Shown piece after piece: positions 42,326 to 51,760 of a stretch of 64,000 nucleotides of DNA. Within the stretch, counting starts at the first letter, position 1, and each line of letters starts with the position of its first letter. The notes beneath the pieces are model-generated. The model was not told the DNA's origin. It ran no database searches and saw nothing but the letters and a program-made list of their open reading frames with translations. The stretch lies in the NCBI GenBank assembly GCA_945892985.1, contig CAMDDU010000008.1:62001-126000 (forward strand). Reading direction: 5' to 3'. The stretch is from CAITSH01 sp945892985. GTDB taxonomy: Bacteria > Pseudomonadota > Gammaproteobacteria > Burkholderiales > SG8-39. The translations under genes were made by a program, and so were the position numbers.

Positions 42326-43187
42326 GGGCGTGGGCGCACTCTTTGTTGCGCAGCGCGCCAAACAAGGTGTGCATGCGTTTGAACACGGCGCCCGGCTTGC
42401 CTTGCGCCGCAGCGTGGCCCACGGCCTTGCCGTCGAGCTTTACCACCGGGATCAATTCCTTGGTCGTTGAGGTGAGCCAGATCTCGTCGGCGTCGCGTAC
42501 CTCGGCCTCGGACACCTTGCGCTCCTCGAGTGGAATCTTGTTGAGGCGAATCAGCTCGAGCGCGACGTTGTAGGTGATTCCCGGAAGGATCAGGTTGTCC
42601 TGCGGCGGCGCGAGGACGGTCCCGTTTTTCACCACCATGACGTTGCAGGCCGAGGCCTCGGTGAGCAATCCGTCGCGGAACATGATGCATTCGAGCGCGC
42701 CCACATCGGCCGCGGCCTGTCTTGCCAGCACATTGCCCAGCAGCGAAGTTGATTTGATCTGGCAGCGCAGCCAGCGCGTGTCGGGGGCGCTGATGCAATC
42801 GGCGCCTTCCTCGTAAAACGAGTCCGGCGGCGTCATCAACTGGTTGCACATCATGAACACGGTTGGCGTGGTCTTTTTCGGAAAGACATGGTCGCGTGGC
42901 GCAGCGCCGCGCGTGACCTGCATGTAAATACCCTGGTTATCCCATGGATTTTTCGCCACCAACTGCATCGCAAGCTCGGTCCACTGCGCCATGCTCAGCG
43001 GATTGTGCAGGCGGATCTCTGCGAGGCTGCGTTCCAAGCGCTCGAGATGCTGGCGCAGCCGGAACGGCTGTCTGCCATAAACCGGCGTGACTTCGTAAAC
43101 GCCGTCGCCAAACATGAAACCGCGATCGAAGACGGAGATTTTCGCGTCTTCGCGCGCCATGAACTCACCGTTGAGATAGACCGTCAT
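42318..43187 (-). CDS. dat: D-amino acid aminotransferase (class IV)
   Basis: 289-residue PLP enzyme of fold type IV. The pattern is MTVYLNGEFM, VFDRGFMFGDGVYEVTPVYG, the Schiff-base K145 in CQIKSTSLLGNVLARQAA and GLLTEASACNVMVV with the cofactor-contacting Glu. It interconverts D-alanine and D-glutamate with their 2-oxo acids in the usual family assignment; a branched-chain or 4-amino-4-deoxychorismate role is less likely given the neighbours. AGGAG lies six bases before the ATG at 43187; the longer frame to 43322 has no support. It lies between dacC and DUF493 and would feed D-amino acids to peptidoglycan. Confidence 0.88.
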   Translation of the reverse strand: MTVYLNGEFMAREDAKISVFDRGFMFGDGVYEVTPVYGRQPFRLRQHLERLERSLAEIRLHNPLSMAQWTELAMQLVAKNPWDNQGIYMQVTRGAAPRDHVFPKKTTPTVFMMCNQLMTPPDSFYEEGADCISAPDTRWLRCQIKSTSLLGNVLARQAAADVGALECIMFRDGLLTEASACNVMVVKNGTVLAPPQDNLILPGITYNVALELIRLNKIPLEERKVSEAEVRDADEIWLTSTTKELIPVVKLDGKAVGHAAAQGKPGAVFKRMHTLFGALRNKECAHAHV

Positions 43188-43248
43188 GCTCAGCTCCTGA
43201 TCAATGAGAACATCTGGCCCCCGCGGGGACACCCGCGCCGGGTTTGTG

Positions 43249-44382
43249 CTATTTGAACCACAATCTGAAGGTGTCCCAGATGCGCCCGAAATACCCGGCA
43301 AGACCGATGTTCTCGAGGGCAACGACAGGATACTCCGCGAGCAGTCCGCCCTCCACCATCACCCGCAGGGTGCCGACGCGCTGACCCGCGCTGATCGGCG
43401 CGACCAAGGGTTGCTGGCTGACGAATTCGGCCTTGACCTTGTCGCTTTGTCCTCGCGGCAGCGTCACAAACATGTCCGACTGGAAACCGGCCTTGAGGCG
43501 GTTTTCACTGCCTTTCCAGACCTCCAGCGAACTCACCGTCTGGTTTTTTTCATACAGCCGCACGTTGTCATAGAACTGGAAGCCGTAATTGAGCAACTTC
43601 TGGCTCTCTTGGGCGCGCATCGAGTCCGAGGTGGTGCCAAGCACCACCGAGAGCAGCCGGCGCGGACCACGCTTGGCCGAGGCGACGAGGCAATAGCCGG
43701 CGTTGTCGGTAAAACCGGTTTTCATGCCGTCCACGTTCGGGTCCAGCCATAGCAGGCGGTTGCGGTTTTGCTGGGTGATGTTGTTGTAGCGGTATTCTTT
43801 CATGGAATACAGCTGCGCGTAGAACTCCGGAAAATCGCGGATCAGTGCCGATGCGAGCAGCGCAAGATCCTGTGCGCTGGAGTAATGCTGCGGATCGGGC
43901 AGGCCGTTGGAGTTGGTGAAGTGCGTGTTTTTCATGCCAAGGCGCGCCGCTTCCTTGTTCATCAAATGGGCGAAGGACTCCTCCGATCCGGCAATGGCCT
44001 CGGACAGTGCGATGCAGGCGTCATTGCCTGATTGCACGATCATGCCGCGCAGCAGCTCCTCTACGGTGACCGGGTTCTTCGGGTCGATGAACATGCGCGA
44101 CCCCTGGGCCCGCCAGGCTTTTTCAGATACCGGGATGGCCTGGGTTAGCGTGAGTTGCTTGTTCTTGATCGCCGCGAACGCGATGTAAGCGGTCATCAGC
44201 TTTGTCAGGGATGCCGGCTCGAAGCGGTCGTTGGCAGCCTGGCTGGCGATCAACTGGCCGCTGGAGACATCCAGCAGCAACCAGGCTTTCGCCGCCACCG
44301 CGGGTGCCGGTATCTGGGCAAGGCCGGGTTGCGCGAACAAAAGGGGGAGGACGGAAAACAGCAGTGCGAGGGAACGGCGCAT
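43249..44382 (-). CDS. dacC: D-alanyl-D-alanine carboxypeptidase (PBP5/6 family)
   Basis: 377-residue penicillin-binding protein that trims the terminal D-Ala from peptidoglycan stem peptides. A signal peptide (1-22) is followed by the catalytic SLTK (FEPASLTKLM), the SGN triad (QSGNDACIALSE) and KTG (DGMKTGFTDNAGY). The C-terminal beta domain ends with an amphipathic helix (NIGLAGYFGRIWDTFRLWFK) that anchors it on the membrane. It follows rlpA by 53 bases on the same strand. DacC versus DacA naming cannot be settled from sequence. Confidence 0.94.
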   Translation of the reverse strand: MRRSLALLFSVLPLLFAQPGLAQIPAPAVAAKAWLLLDVSSGQLIASQAANDRFEPASLTKLMTAYIAFAAIKNKQLTLTQAIPVSEKAWRAQGSRMFIDPKNPVTVEELLRGMIVQSGNDACIALSEAIAGSEESFAHLMNKEAARLGMKNTHFTNSNGLPDPQHYSSAQDLALLASALIRDFPEFYAQLYSMKEYRYNNITQQNRNRLLWLDPNVDGMKTGFTDNAGYCLVASAKRGPRRLLSVVLGTTSDSMRAQESQKLLNYGFQFYDNVRLYEKNQTVSSLEVWKGSENRLKAGFQSDMFVTLPRGQSDKVKAEFVSQQPLVAPISAGQRVGTLRVMVEGGLLAEYPVVALENIGLAGYFGRIWDTFRLWFK

Positions 44383-44435
44383 GGGACCAACTGCTAAATT
44401 GAAATTATACCAGCCGGCAATCTGCTATCACCGGC

Positions 44436-45557
44436 TCAGCGCAGTATAAGAACCGGTTTGAAGGCGATGTTTTCACGGATTTGCTCGGCAGCGGTGTTGG
44501 CCTCTGCGCGATCGCGATAAGGGCCAAGGTGCAGCCGAAATACGCCCTCACGCTGAATGATTTCCACGGTCTTGTCCAACCAGGAAAGTTGCTGATAAAC
44601 ACGCGTGCGGAAATTTTCGGCATTGTCTCGCGCCGAAAACGCACCTAATTGCAAATAAATCCCGCCGCGTTCGGCGGCCACGGGAATTTGTGCCGGCGCT
44701 GGCGCGGCCGGCGGTAATGCTGCTGTGCGCAGCGCCGGTTGTCGCGGTGTTTTTGGGGATTGCGGTGCGGGCCTGGGGGGCTCTTGCGTTGGCCGGGACT
44801 GGACCGCCGCGCTGTTGTTTGTGTCTGCGACCTTGATCTGGGTTTCGGGTGCCACATCGGGCTGGGCGAGCAGCTGGCTGCGCTGTCTGGCGACAATGTC
44901 CGGCATGTCCTGGGGCAGGATTTGCTCGACCGAAACTTGTGTGCTGCCTTGGTTGACGTAGCCCAGTTTGGCGGCTGCGGTGTAGGACAAATCGATGATG
45001 CGGCCCGAATGGAAGGGGCCGCGGTCATTGACGCGCACGATGACCGACTTTTGCGTCACCAAACTGGTCACGCGTGCGTAGCTCGGAATTGGCAGCGTTG
45101 GGTGAGCGGCGGTCATCGCGTACATGTCGTAGGGTTCGCCACTGGAGGTGCGCTGGCCGTGGAATTTGCGCCCGTACCAGCTGCCAACGCCGCTTTGCCG
45201 GAACGCCCGCAGCTCTCGCGCCGGTTGGTAATCCTGGCCGAACACGGTGTAGGGATTGTTGGCGAAACGGTGCAGTGGCTCGGCCTTGGGTTCTGCATCG
45301 GGAATGGTCGCCAAATCGACCGGAGCGTTCTCGCCCGGGCCATCGTCCTGGTAGTAGCCGCCGCCACGCTTTGCCGGGGTGGCCGTCGCTTTGGCCGGTT
45401 TTTGCAACTCCGTTGCGCGCTCCACCACCGGTGTGCTGGTAATGAGGCCGTGGCAGCCGCCAAGCAGCGCCAAAGCCAGCGCCCAAACCGCGCGCACTGG
45501 CCGCGCTTTTATGCCGCTGTCGTGCCAATAAAGGGGCGGGAAGATTATTTTTCGCAT
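44436..45557 (-). CDS. rlpA: Septal ring lytic transglycosylase RlpA
   Basis: 373-residue lipoprotein. The signal ends at a lipobox (LALLGGC). Residues about 125-225 are the double-psi beta-barrel (SGVGSWYGRKFHGQRTSSGE, then VRVNDRGPFHSGRIIDLSYTAAAKLG) with the catalytic Asp/His region. A long Pro/Ala linker follows, and residues 295-373 are the SPOR domain (YLQLGAFSARDNAENFRTRV), which binds denuded glycan at the septum. The ATG at 45557 shares one base with the rodA stop (TGATG). It completes a run that joins elongation (mre/mrd) with division-type wall remodelling. Confidence 0.93.
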   Translation of the reverse strand: MRKIIFPPLYWHDSGIKARPVRAVWALALALLGGCHGLITSTPVVERATELQKPAKATATPAKRGGGYYQDDGPGENAPVDLATIPDAEPKAEPLHRFANNPYTVFGQDYQPARELRAFRQSGVGSWYGRKFHGQRTSSGEPYDMYAMTAAHPTLPIPSYARVTSLVTQKSVIVRVNDRGPFHSGRIIDLSYTAAAKLGYVNQGSTQVSVEQILPQDMPDIVARQRSQLLAQPDVAPETQIKVADTNNSAAVQSRPTQEPPRPAPQSPKTPRQPALRTAALPPAAPAPAQIPVAAERGGIYLQLGAFSARDNAENFRTRVYQQLSWLDKTVEIIQREGVFRLHLGPYRDRAEANTAAEQIRENIAFKPVLILR

Positions 45558-46651
45558 CAGGTTTGCACCAGTTTGCGGTGCCTTTGCATGCTCATCAGCA
45601 TCCCCAGTCCAAGGTACAGCGCGGCTAGCGCGGTGCCGCCGTACGAGACCAGCGGCAGCGGCACGCCGACCACCGGCAGCACGCCGCTGACCATGCCCAT
45701 GTTGACGAAGGCGTAGGTGAAAAAGGTCAGGATGATGGCGCCGGAAATCAGGCGTGCAAAAAATGTCGGCGCATTGGCGGCGATCATCAGTCCGCGTGCA
45801 ATCAGCGCAAGATAGAGCATCAGCAGCACGATGTTGCCAAGCAGCCCGAACTCCTCGGAGAACACGGCGAAGATGAAATCGGTGGAGCGCTCTGGGATGA
45901 ATTCCAAGTGTGTCTGCGTGCCCTTGAGCCAGCCCTTGCCGAAAATGCCGCCCGAGCCGACGGCTATGGTCGACTGGATGATGTGGTAACCGGCACCCAG
46001 CGGATCGCTGGATGGATCGATCAGCGTAAGAATGCGCCGCCGCTGGTAGTCATGCAACATCGACCACAGCAGGGGCATGCTGGCTATTCCTGCAATGCCC
46101 ATGCCGATGATGATTCTCCAGGACAGTCCAGCGAGAAAAATGACATAAAAACCCGATGCGGCCACCAGCAGGGCCGTCCCAAGGTCGGGTTGGCGGGCTA
46201 TCAGGAAGGTCGGGATGGCGAGCAGTATTCCGGCGACGACAAAGTCGCGCAGGCGCAGCATCGCCTCGTATTTGTGAAAATACCAGGCAAGCATCAGCGG
46301 CATGGCGATTTTCATGATTTCCGATGGCTGGATGCTGATGAAGCCCAGGTTGAGCCAGCGCCGTGCGCCGTTGCGGATATCGCCAAACAACGCCACTGCA
46401 ATGAGCAGCATGACGCCCATGATGTAAAGCGGCGGCGCCAAGCGCATCAGCGTTTGCGGCGGGATTTGTGCCGCCACCCACATCACCACCATGGCGAAGG
46501 CGATGTTGGCCAACTGTGCCCCGATGCGATTGGGCGTCTCATAGGCGGCACTGTAGAGCGTGAGCATGCCCAGCATCAGGATGGTCAGCGCGATGCTGAA
46601 CAGCGGGCCGTCTATCTTGTCGGTGAAGCGGCGCCAGAGCAGATCAATCAT
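45557..46651 (-). CDS. rodA: Rod-shape SEDS glycosyltransferase RodA (MrdB)
   Basis: 364-residue polytopic peptidoglycan glycosyltransferase with about ten hydrophobic segments. SEDS-typical stretches are GARRWLNLGFISIQPSE, ARQPDLGTALLV, the essential Asp region in DPSSDPLGAGYHIIQS, and the C-terminal SGVLPVVGVPLPLVSYGGTALAALY. It partners with PBP2. Its ATG at 46651 lies eight bases inside the end of mrdA; the extended frame to 46756 is not used. Confidence 0.95.
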   Translation of the reverse strand: MIDLLWRRFTDKIDGPLFSIALTILMLGMLTLYSAAYETPNRIGAQLANIAFAMVVMWVAAQIPPQTLMRLAPPLYIMGVMLLIAVALFGDIRNGARRWLNLGFISIQPSEIMKIAMPLMLAWYFHKYEAMLRLRDFVVAGILLAIPTFLIARQPDLGTALLVAASGFYVIFLAGLSWRIIIGMGIAGIASMPLLWSMLHDYQRRRILTLIDPSSDPLGAGYHIIQSTIAVGSGGIFGKGWLKGTQTHLEFIPERSTDFIFAVFSEEFGLLGNIVLLMLYLALIARGLMIAANAPTFFARLISGAIILTFFTYAFVNMGMVSGVLPVVGVPLPLVSYGGTALAALYLGLGMLMSMQRHRKLVQT

Positions 46652-48542
46652 CGCCGTCCTTGCGCACCGAGTCCGGGGTGGCGGGTTTCTTGGGCACCTT
46701 GCCCAGCAGATAGTAGTCGAGCACCAGGCGGGCGATCGGTGCGGCGGCGCGCGCACCGAAGCCGCCGTTCTCGACCACTACTGCCAGCGCGATTTTCGGG
46801 CTGTCCGCCGGCGCGAAGGCGATGAACAGGGCATGGTCGCGATGGCGCTCGTTGATGCGTTTTTCGTCGTATTTTTCATTTTGTTTGATGGCGATGACCT
46901 GGGCGGTGCCGGTTTTGCCCGCACTCACATACTCCGCGCCGGCAAAGGCGCGCGCTCCGGTGCCTTCCTTGTTCACGCCTATCATCGCCTGCTTGATGAT
47001 CTCGATGTGTTCGGGTTTGGCCGGCAGCGTCCCGACAGGGCGCGGCTCGATGTAGCCGCGCTCGCCGGTCTTGATGTTCTCGATGTAGTTGACGAGGTGT
47101 GGTTTGTACACCGTGCCGCCGGAGGCGAGCGTTGCAACCGCCTGCGCCAGCTGCAACGGTGTGTACGCGTTGTAGCCCTGCCCGATGCCGACCGAAATGG
47201 TTTCGCCGGCGTACCATTTTTGTTGCTCGGGCCGGCGGAAGCGGTTTTGCTTCCATTGTTGCGATGGCAGCACGCCGGCTGCCTCGCCCTCGATGTCGAT
47301 GCCGCTGCGGCTGCCAAAACCCAGGTGCTTCATAAAGCCCGAAATATTGTCGATGCCAAGGTCGTTGGCCAGCTGGTAGTAGTAGGTGTCGCAGGATACG
47401 ACGATGGATTTGTACATGTCGACCACACCGTGGCCGCCGACCTTGTCGTCACGGAAGCGGTGCCCGCCGAAATTGAAGTAGCCAGGATCGCTGATCGCCT
47501 GGGACGGCGTTCGTTTGCCCAGTGAAAGCGCTGCCAGTGCCATGAACGGCTTGAAGGTCGACCCGGGCGGATAGGTGCCGGCAAGGGCGCGGTTGACTAG
47601 CGGCATGTCGGGGGAGGTATTGAGCGCCGCCCAGCTGGCCGGATCAATGCCGTCGACGAACAGGTTGGGATCGAAGCCGGGCTTTGATACGAAGGCGAGC
47701 ACGCCGCCGGTGGAGGGTTCGATCGCGACCAGTGCGCCGCGCATCTCGCCAAAGGCCATTTCAGCGACCTCCTGTAGCTTGATATCGAGCGTGAGCACGA
47801 GGTTGTTGCCCGAAGTGGGTGGTGTGCGCGACAGCGTGCGCACGCCGCGACCGCCGGCGTCGACCTCGACCTGCTCATAGCCGGTGCCACCGTGCAGTTC
47901 TTTCTCGTATTTTTGCTCTAGTCCGGTTTTGCCGATGTGTTCCGTGCCCTTGTAGTTCGCTTCCAGGTCCTCGTTGTCAATCCATTCGAGGTCGCGTTGG
48001 TTGATGCGCCCGATGTAACCGAGAAAATGCGAGCCCATTTCTCCCAGCGGGTACTGCCGGAACAGCCGCGCCTTGATATCCACGCCAGGGAAGCGGAAGC
48101 GGTTGGCCGCGAATTTGGCCACCTCCTCGTCTGTCAGGCGCGAGCGGATGGGCAGGCTGTCGGCGCCCTTGGCCTCGATCATCAGGCGCTTGAAGCGTAT
48201 GCGGTCGCTTTGCCTGATCTCGACGATGCCCGAGAGGTCATCGATTACGGCCTCGATGTTTCCCACCTTGTCAGGTGCGATCTCCAGCGTGTACGCGGAG
48301 TAGTTGCGCGCCAGCACCACGCCGTTGCGGTCGGTGATGAGACCGCGGTTGGGTACGATGGGCACGATGGAAATGCGGTTGTCCTCTGCTTTCGTCTGGT
48401 AGTAGTCATGCTGCACCACTTGCAGATAAATGAAGCGCGCAAGGAGAACGCCGAACAGCGCCAGCACCACGGCGCCGGCAATGCCGATGCGCAGCTGGAA
48501 GAAATAAAGCTCGCGTTCGTTGTCGCGGAACTCAGTGGACAT
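46644..48542 (-). CDS. mrdA: Penicillin-binding protein 2
   Basis: 632-residue monofunctional transpeptidase of the elongasome. A single N-terminal membrane anchor lies around residues 15-40, then comes the PBP dimer region (NYSAYTLEIAPDKVG, IGKTGLEQKYEKELHG). The transpeptidase domain has the catalytic Ser in YPPGSTFKPFMAL (S-T-F-K), SCD in VVSCDTYYYQLANDLG, and KTG in SAGKTGTAQV. Its 3' end overlaps rodA, so the two are coupled. Length and motif order are normal. Confidence 0.96.
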   Translation of the reverse strand: MSTEFRDNERELYFFQLRIGIAGAVVLALFGVLLARFIYLQVVQHDYYQTKAEDNRISIVPIVPNRGLITDRNGVVLARNYSAYTLEIAPDKVGNIEAVIDDLSGIVEIRQSDRIRFKRLMIEAKGADSLPIRSRLTDEEVAKFAANRFRFPGVDIKARLFRQYPLGEMGSHFLGYIGRINQRDLEWIDNEDLEANYKGTEHIGKTGLEQKYEKELHGGTGYEQVEVDAGGRGVRTLSRTPPTSGNNLVLTLDIKLQEVAEMAFGEMRGALVAIEPSTGGVLAFVSKPGFDPNLFVDGIDPASWAALNTSPDMPLVNRALAGTYPPGSTFKPFMALAALSLGKRTPSQAISDPGYFNFGGHRFRDDKVGGHGVVDMYKSIVVSCDTYYYQLANDLGIDNISGFMKHLGFGSRSGIDIEGEAAGVLPSQQWKQNRFRRPEQQKWYAGETISVGIGQGYNAYTPLQLAQAVATLASGGTVYKPHLVNYIENIKTGERGYIEPRPVGTLPAKPEHIEIIKQAMIGVNKEGTGARAFAGAEYVSAGKTGTAQVIAIKQNEKYDEKRINERHRDHALFIAFAPADSPKIALAVVVENGGFGARAAAPIARLVLDYYLLGKVPKKPATPDSVRKDGDD

Positions 48543-48613
48543 GGCGTTTCATCGCGGCGCAGGCCGGATCAAGGGTGGCGGCTGGTGTGTTCTTCACCAT
48601 GGCGATCGCATGG

Positions 48614-49138
48614 CTAAATCGGCCTGTTCTCGTCCACTGATTCGGGACGCCGTTGCGGCGCGATCAGCAGGATGGCGAGCAGCGGCCAGACAGCCGCCCC
48701 GACGACGGCGCCGAGAAAATAGCCAATGCCGGGAAAGGGCGCGCCGGCAAACATGCGCACGCCCAGCATCAGCGCCTGCACCAGCAGCATCAGGATGAGC
48801 ACGTGCACCGCCTGATGCTTGAGCGAAAACCACAGCATACGGCGGTGAAGCGCGATGGACAAAAAAGCAAGTATCGCGTAGGCGAACGCATGTTGCCCCA
48901 TCAGCGATCCGGTTCCCGCGTCCATGATGAGCCCTAGCGCCCAGGCGGCGCCGATGCCCATTCTCCTTGGCTGATGGGTGCACCAGAACACCAGCACCAG
49001 GCCGAGCAGGTCGGGCACGCCAATGGCGTCGCCCCAGGGCATCAGGTCGAACATCAGCGCCAGAAAAAGTGTGAGCACCATGAAGCCGGCGCGCGCCGGC
49101 AGCAGAATGCGCTGCGGACTGTTGCTGATCATCGGCAT
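48614..49138 (-). CDS. mreD: Rod-shape-determining protein MreD
   Basis: 174-residue integral membrane protein with five or six hydrophobic segments, including LLGLVLVFWCTHQPRRMGIGAAWALGL and GQHAFAYAILAFLSIALHRRM. It stabilises the MreB-MreC-PBP2-RodA complex. The gene lies 29 bases after mreC and 71 before mrdA. The ATG at 49138 is used; a second ATG is two codons in. Confidence 0.92.
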   Translation of the reverse strand: MPMISNSPQRILLPARAGFMVLTLFLALMFDLMPWGDAIGVPDLLGLVLVFWCTHQPRRMGIGAAWALGLIMDAGTGSLMGQHAFAYAILAFLSIALHRRMLWFSLKHQAVHVLILMLLVQALMLGVRMFAGAPFPGIGYFLGAVVGAAVWPLLAILLIAPQRRPESVDENRPI

Positions 49139-49167
49139 GGTCGGCTCGGTTTCATTTTTTCATTCGG

Positions 49168-50079
49168 TCATTCACGCCTGCGCGTTTTTTTTACTTTGCC
49201 TGAGCGCTGCTGCTCTGGCTGGGTTTCTGGCTGGGGCGGCAGGTCTTCTCCACCGGAGAGCACCAGCACCTGACGGTGCTGGTTGGCGCCGGCCTCGGGC
49301 GTGCAGGCGATCTTGGCAAAAGCGTAGGCGGCATCGCGCTCGATGCGGGCGACGCGTGCGACCGGCAGGCCGGGTGGATAGGTGCCGTCTATGCCGGAGG
49401 TAACAAGCAGGTCGCCATTTTGGATTTCCGCGTTGGCTGCCATGTAGCGCAGGTCCAGCGTGGTGCCGTCGCCACCGCCGAAAGCCACCGCGCGCAGGCC
49501 GTTTCTCACCACCTGAACCGGAATCGCCTGGTCCTTGTCGGTGATTAGCGTGACCTCGGCGAGCAGGGGGTGGACGCGTGTCACCTGGCCGATTACGCCG
49601 ATGTGGTCGACCACCGCCTGGCCAGGCTTAATGCCGCTTTGGCCGCCCTTGTCGATGAACACCTTGCGACTGAACGGGTCGCGTGCGGAATAAAGAATCT
49701 CGGCAAATACTGTTTCGCGCGGCAAGCGCGTCTTGGCCTCCAGCAGCTGGCGCATTTGCGCGTTCTCCGAGGCGAGCGACTGCAGCACCTGGGCCTGTTG
49801 TCCGAGTTTCAACTGCTCGGCGCGCAATTTTTCATTTTCGCTGCGCAGCGCCGACTGACTGGTAAAAAATTCGCCGGCTTTGTTGAAGCCCACCAGCGGC
49901 GCCGTCGCCACCTGCTGTATTGGATAGGCAAGCAGTGCGAACACCTGGCGCAGGGAGTTGGCGTAGCGAAAGCGCGCATCGAGCACCATCAGCAGCACCG
50001 CGAGCATGACGAAAAACGACAGCCGGACCAGCGGCGCCGGGCCGCGGTTGAAAAATGGGGGGGGCGAGTAATCCATCAA
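49168..50079 (-). CDS. mreC: Rod-shape-determining protein MreC
   Basis: 303-residue bitopic membrane protein. A hydrophobic anchor (VRLSFFVMLAVLLMVLD) is followed by a coiled coil (about 70-115, LRSENEKLRAEQLKLGQQAQVLQSL) and a periplasmic beta domain (KVFIDKGGQSGIKPGQAVVDHIGVIGQ, then LITDKDQAIPVQVVRNG and VTSGIDGTYPPGLPVARV). It scaffolds the elongasome and stimulates PBP2. The tail is Pro/Gln and basic. It starts 91 bases after mreB. Confidence 0.95.
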   Translation of the reverse strand: MMDYSPPPFFNRGPAPLVRLSFFVMLAVLLMVLDARFRYANSLRQVFALLAYPIQQVATAPLVGFNKAGEFFTSQSALRSENEKLRAEQLKLGQQAQVLQSLASENAQMRQLLEAKTRLPRETVFAEILYSARDPFSRKVFIDKGGQSGIKPGQAVVDHIGVIGQVTRVHPLLAEVTLITDKDQAIPVQVVRNGLRAVAFGGGDGTTLDLRYMAANAEIQNGDLLVTSGIDGTYPPGLPVARVARIERDAAYAFAKIACTPEAGANQHRQVLVLSGGEDLPPQPETQPEQQRSGKVKKTRRRE

Positions 50080-50170
50080 TGTCCCGCTTGCTGCGGGAGG
50101 CCCGGGGCGCGAACCGGCTGCGCCAAAGTGCCTGCGGAGGAGGCGGCGTCAGCCTTCATCCCCGTCCTTG

Positions 50171-51214
50171 TCAATCGTTGGTGAAGATGCTGCCAAGCTT
50201 CTCCATCTTCTCGAGCGCCTTGCCCGACCCGCGTACCACGCAGGTGAGCGGGTCGTCGGCGACGATCACAGGCAGGCCGGTCTCTTCCATAAGCAATCGG
50301 TCGAGGTCGCGCAGCAGCGCGCCGCCACCGGTGAGGACCATGCCCTTTTCGGCGATGTCGGCGCCAAGTTCCGGCGGCGTCTGCTCAAGCGCCGATTTAA
50401 CCGCGCTGACGATGCTGTTTAGAGGCTCGGTGAGCGCCTCGAGGATCTCATTGGAGGAGATGGTGAAGCTGCGCGGAATGCCCTCGGCCAGATTGCGGCC
50501 CTTGACTTCCATCTCGCGCACTTCGCTTCCCGGGAAAGCCGAGCCGATTTCCTTCTTGATCGATTCGGCCGTGGTCTCGCCGATCAGCATGCCGTAATTG
50601 CGGCGTATGTAATTGATGATGGCTTCGTCGAACTTGTCGCCGCCGACGCGCACGCTGCCCGCGTAGACCATGCCGCCGAGGGAGATCACGCCCACCTCTG
50701 TGGTGCCGCCGCCGATGTCCACCACCATCGATCCGGTCGCATCCGCCACCGGAAGGTCTGCGCCGATGGCCGCAGCCATCGGTTCCTCGATCAGGAACAC
50801 CTGTGATGCGCCGGCGCCTATTGCCGACTCGCGGATGGCGCGGCGCTCCACCTGGGTGGAGCCGCAGGGTACGCAGATGATGATGCGCGGACTGGGTGAC
50901 AGCAGGCGCGACACATGCACTTTTTTGATGAACTGCTTGAGCATTTGTTCGGTGACGGTGAAGTCGGCGATAACGCCGTCTTTCATCGGCCGGATGGCGG
51001 TGATGTTTCCCGGCGTCTTGCCCAGCATCTGCTTGGCTTCCTTGCCGACCGCCTGGATGGTTTTTTTGCCGTTGGGGCCGCCTTCCTGGCGGATGGCAAC
51101 GACCGAGGGCTCATCCAGAACGATGCCTTTGCCGCGTACATAAATCAGGGTGTTTGCGGTTCCGAGGTCGATCGCGAGATCGTCCGAAAAATAGCCACGC
51201 AGAAAACCGAACAT
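50171..51214 (-). CDS. mreB: Rod-shape actin MreB
   Basis: 347-residue bacterial actin that positions wall synthesis along the cell cylinder. Clear ATPase motifs are DLAIDLGTANTLIYVRGKGI, VVDIGGGTTEVGVISLGG and MVLTGGGALLRDLDRLL. The N-terminus MFGFLRGYFSDDL begins with the membrane-binding amphipathic piece seen in proteobacterial MreB. First gene of the minus-strand run mreBCD-mrdA-rodA-rlpA-dacC-dat-DUF493-lipBA; the divergent gatCAB genes share the upstream 179 bases. Confidence 0.97.
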   Translation of the reverse strand: MFGFLRGYFSDDLAIDLGTANTLIYVRGKGIVLDEPSVVAIRQEGGPNGKKTIQAVGKEAKQMLGKTPGNITAIRPMKDGVIADFTVTEQMLKQFIKKVHVSRLLSPSPRIIICVPCGSTQVERRAIRESAIGAGASQVFLIEEPMAAAIGADLPVADATGSMVVDIGGGTTEVGVISLGGMVYAGSVRVGGDKFDEAIINYIRRNYGMLIGETTAESIKKEIGSAFPGSEVREMEVKGRNLAEGIPRSFTISSNEILEALTEPLNSIVSAVKSALEQTPPELGADIAEKGMVLTGGGALLRDLDRLLMEETGLPVIVADDPLTCVVRGSGKALEKMEKLGSIFTND

Positions 51215-51306
51215 GCCTTGTAATTCCTTTGTGAGGGGCGAAGGGAAAACCCCTGTTAGTTTTTAGCTCAATCGGGCGGCAGGCCTTGCGAACGCGCAAA
51301 AGAGCC

Positions 51307-51336
51307 TGACCGCTTTATTCTTCACTCTCATATAAT
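51307..51336 (+). promoter_or_regulatory. Probable sigma-70 promoter of gatCAB
   Basis: A perfect TATAAT at 51331-51336 has TGACCG at 51307-51312 as its -35, 18 bases upstream, and sits 57 bases before the gatC start. No stronger pair is present in the divergent gap with mreB. Confidence 0.55.
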
Positions 51337-51393
51337 ACCGCATTAAGCTTTGGTTTTTCAGTCAAAACAAAGCCAATTTGAGGCAATCAGCAA

Positions 51394-51681
51394 ATGTCCC
51401 TTAAGCTGCACGATGTCAAAAAAATCGCCTGGCTGGCCCGTATCGAAACCAACGAGGCCGATGCCCTGGCCACGTGCGACCAGCTGAACGGCATTTTCGA
51501 ACTAATCGAACAGATGCAGTGCGTCGACACGACCGGCATCGAGCCAATGCCGCATGCCCAGGACATGATGCTGCGCCTGCGCGAGGATGTGGTGACAGAA
51601 GGCGACCAGCATGCCTTGTTCCAGTCGGTCGCGCCGCAGGTCGAGGCCGGGCTCTACCTCGTACCCAAGGTGATCGAGTAG
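51394..51681 (+). CDS. gatC: Asp/Glu-tRNA amidotransferase subunit C
   Basis: 95-residue clamp subunit of GatCAB, which converts Glu-tRNA(Gln) and/or Asp-tRNA(Asn) to the correct amide form. Recognisable are VKKIAWLARIETNEADA, LNGIFELIEQMQCVDTTGIEPMPH and LRLREDVVTEGDQ. It is followed by gatA after 79 bases. Confidence 0.95.
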   Translation: MSLKLHDVKKIAWLARIETNEADALATCDQLNGIFELIEQMQCVDTTGIEPMPHAQDMMLRLREDVVTEGDQHALFQSVAPQVEAGLYLVPKVIE

Positions 51682-51760
51682 GCGCAGGAACCGCGCCTTT
51701 CACCGGTAAGCCCGCACCGACCGAATCCTGACCCAGAATTCATCACCCAAGCCACCATCT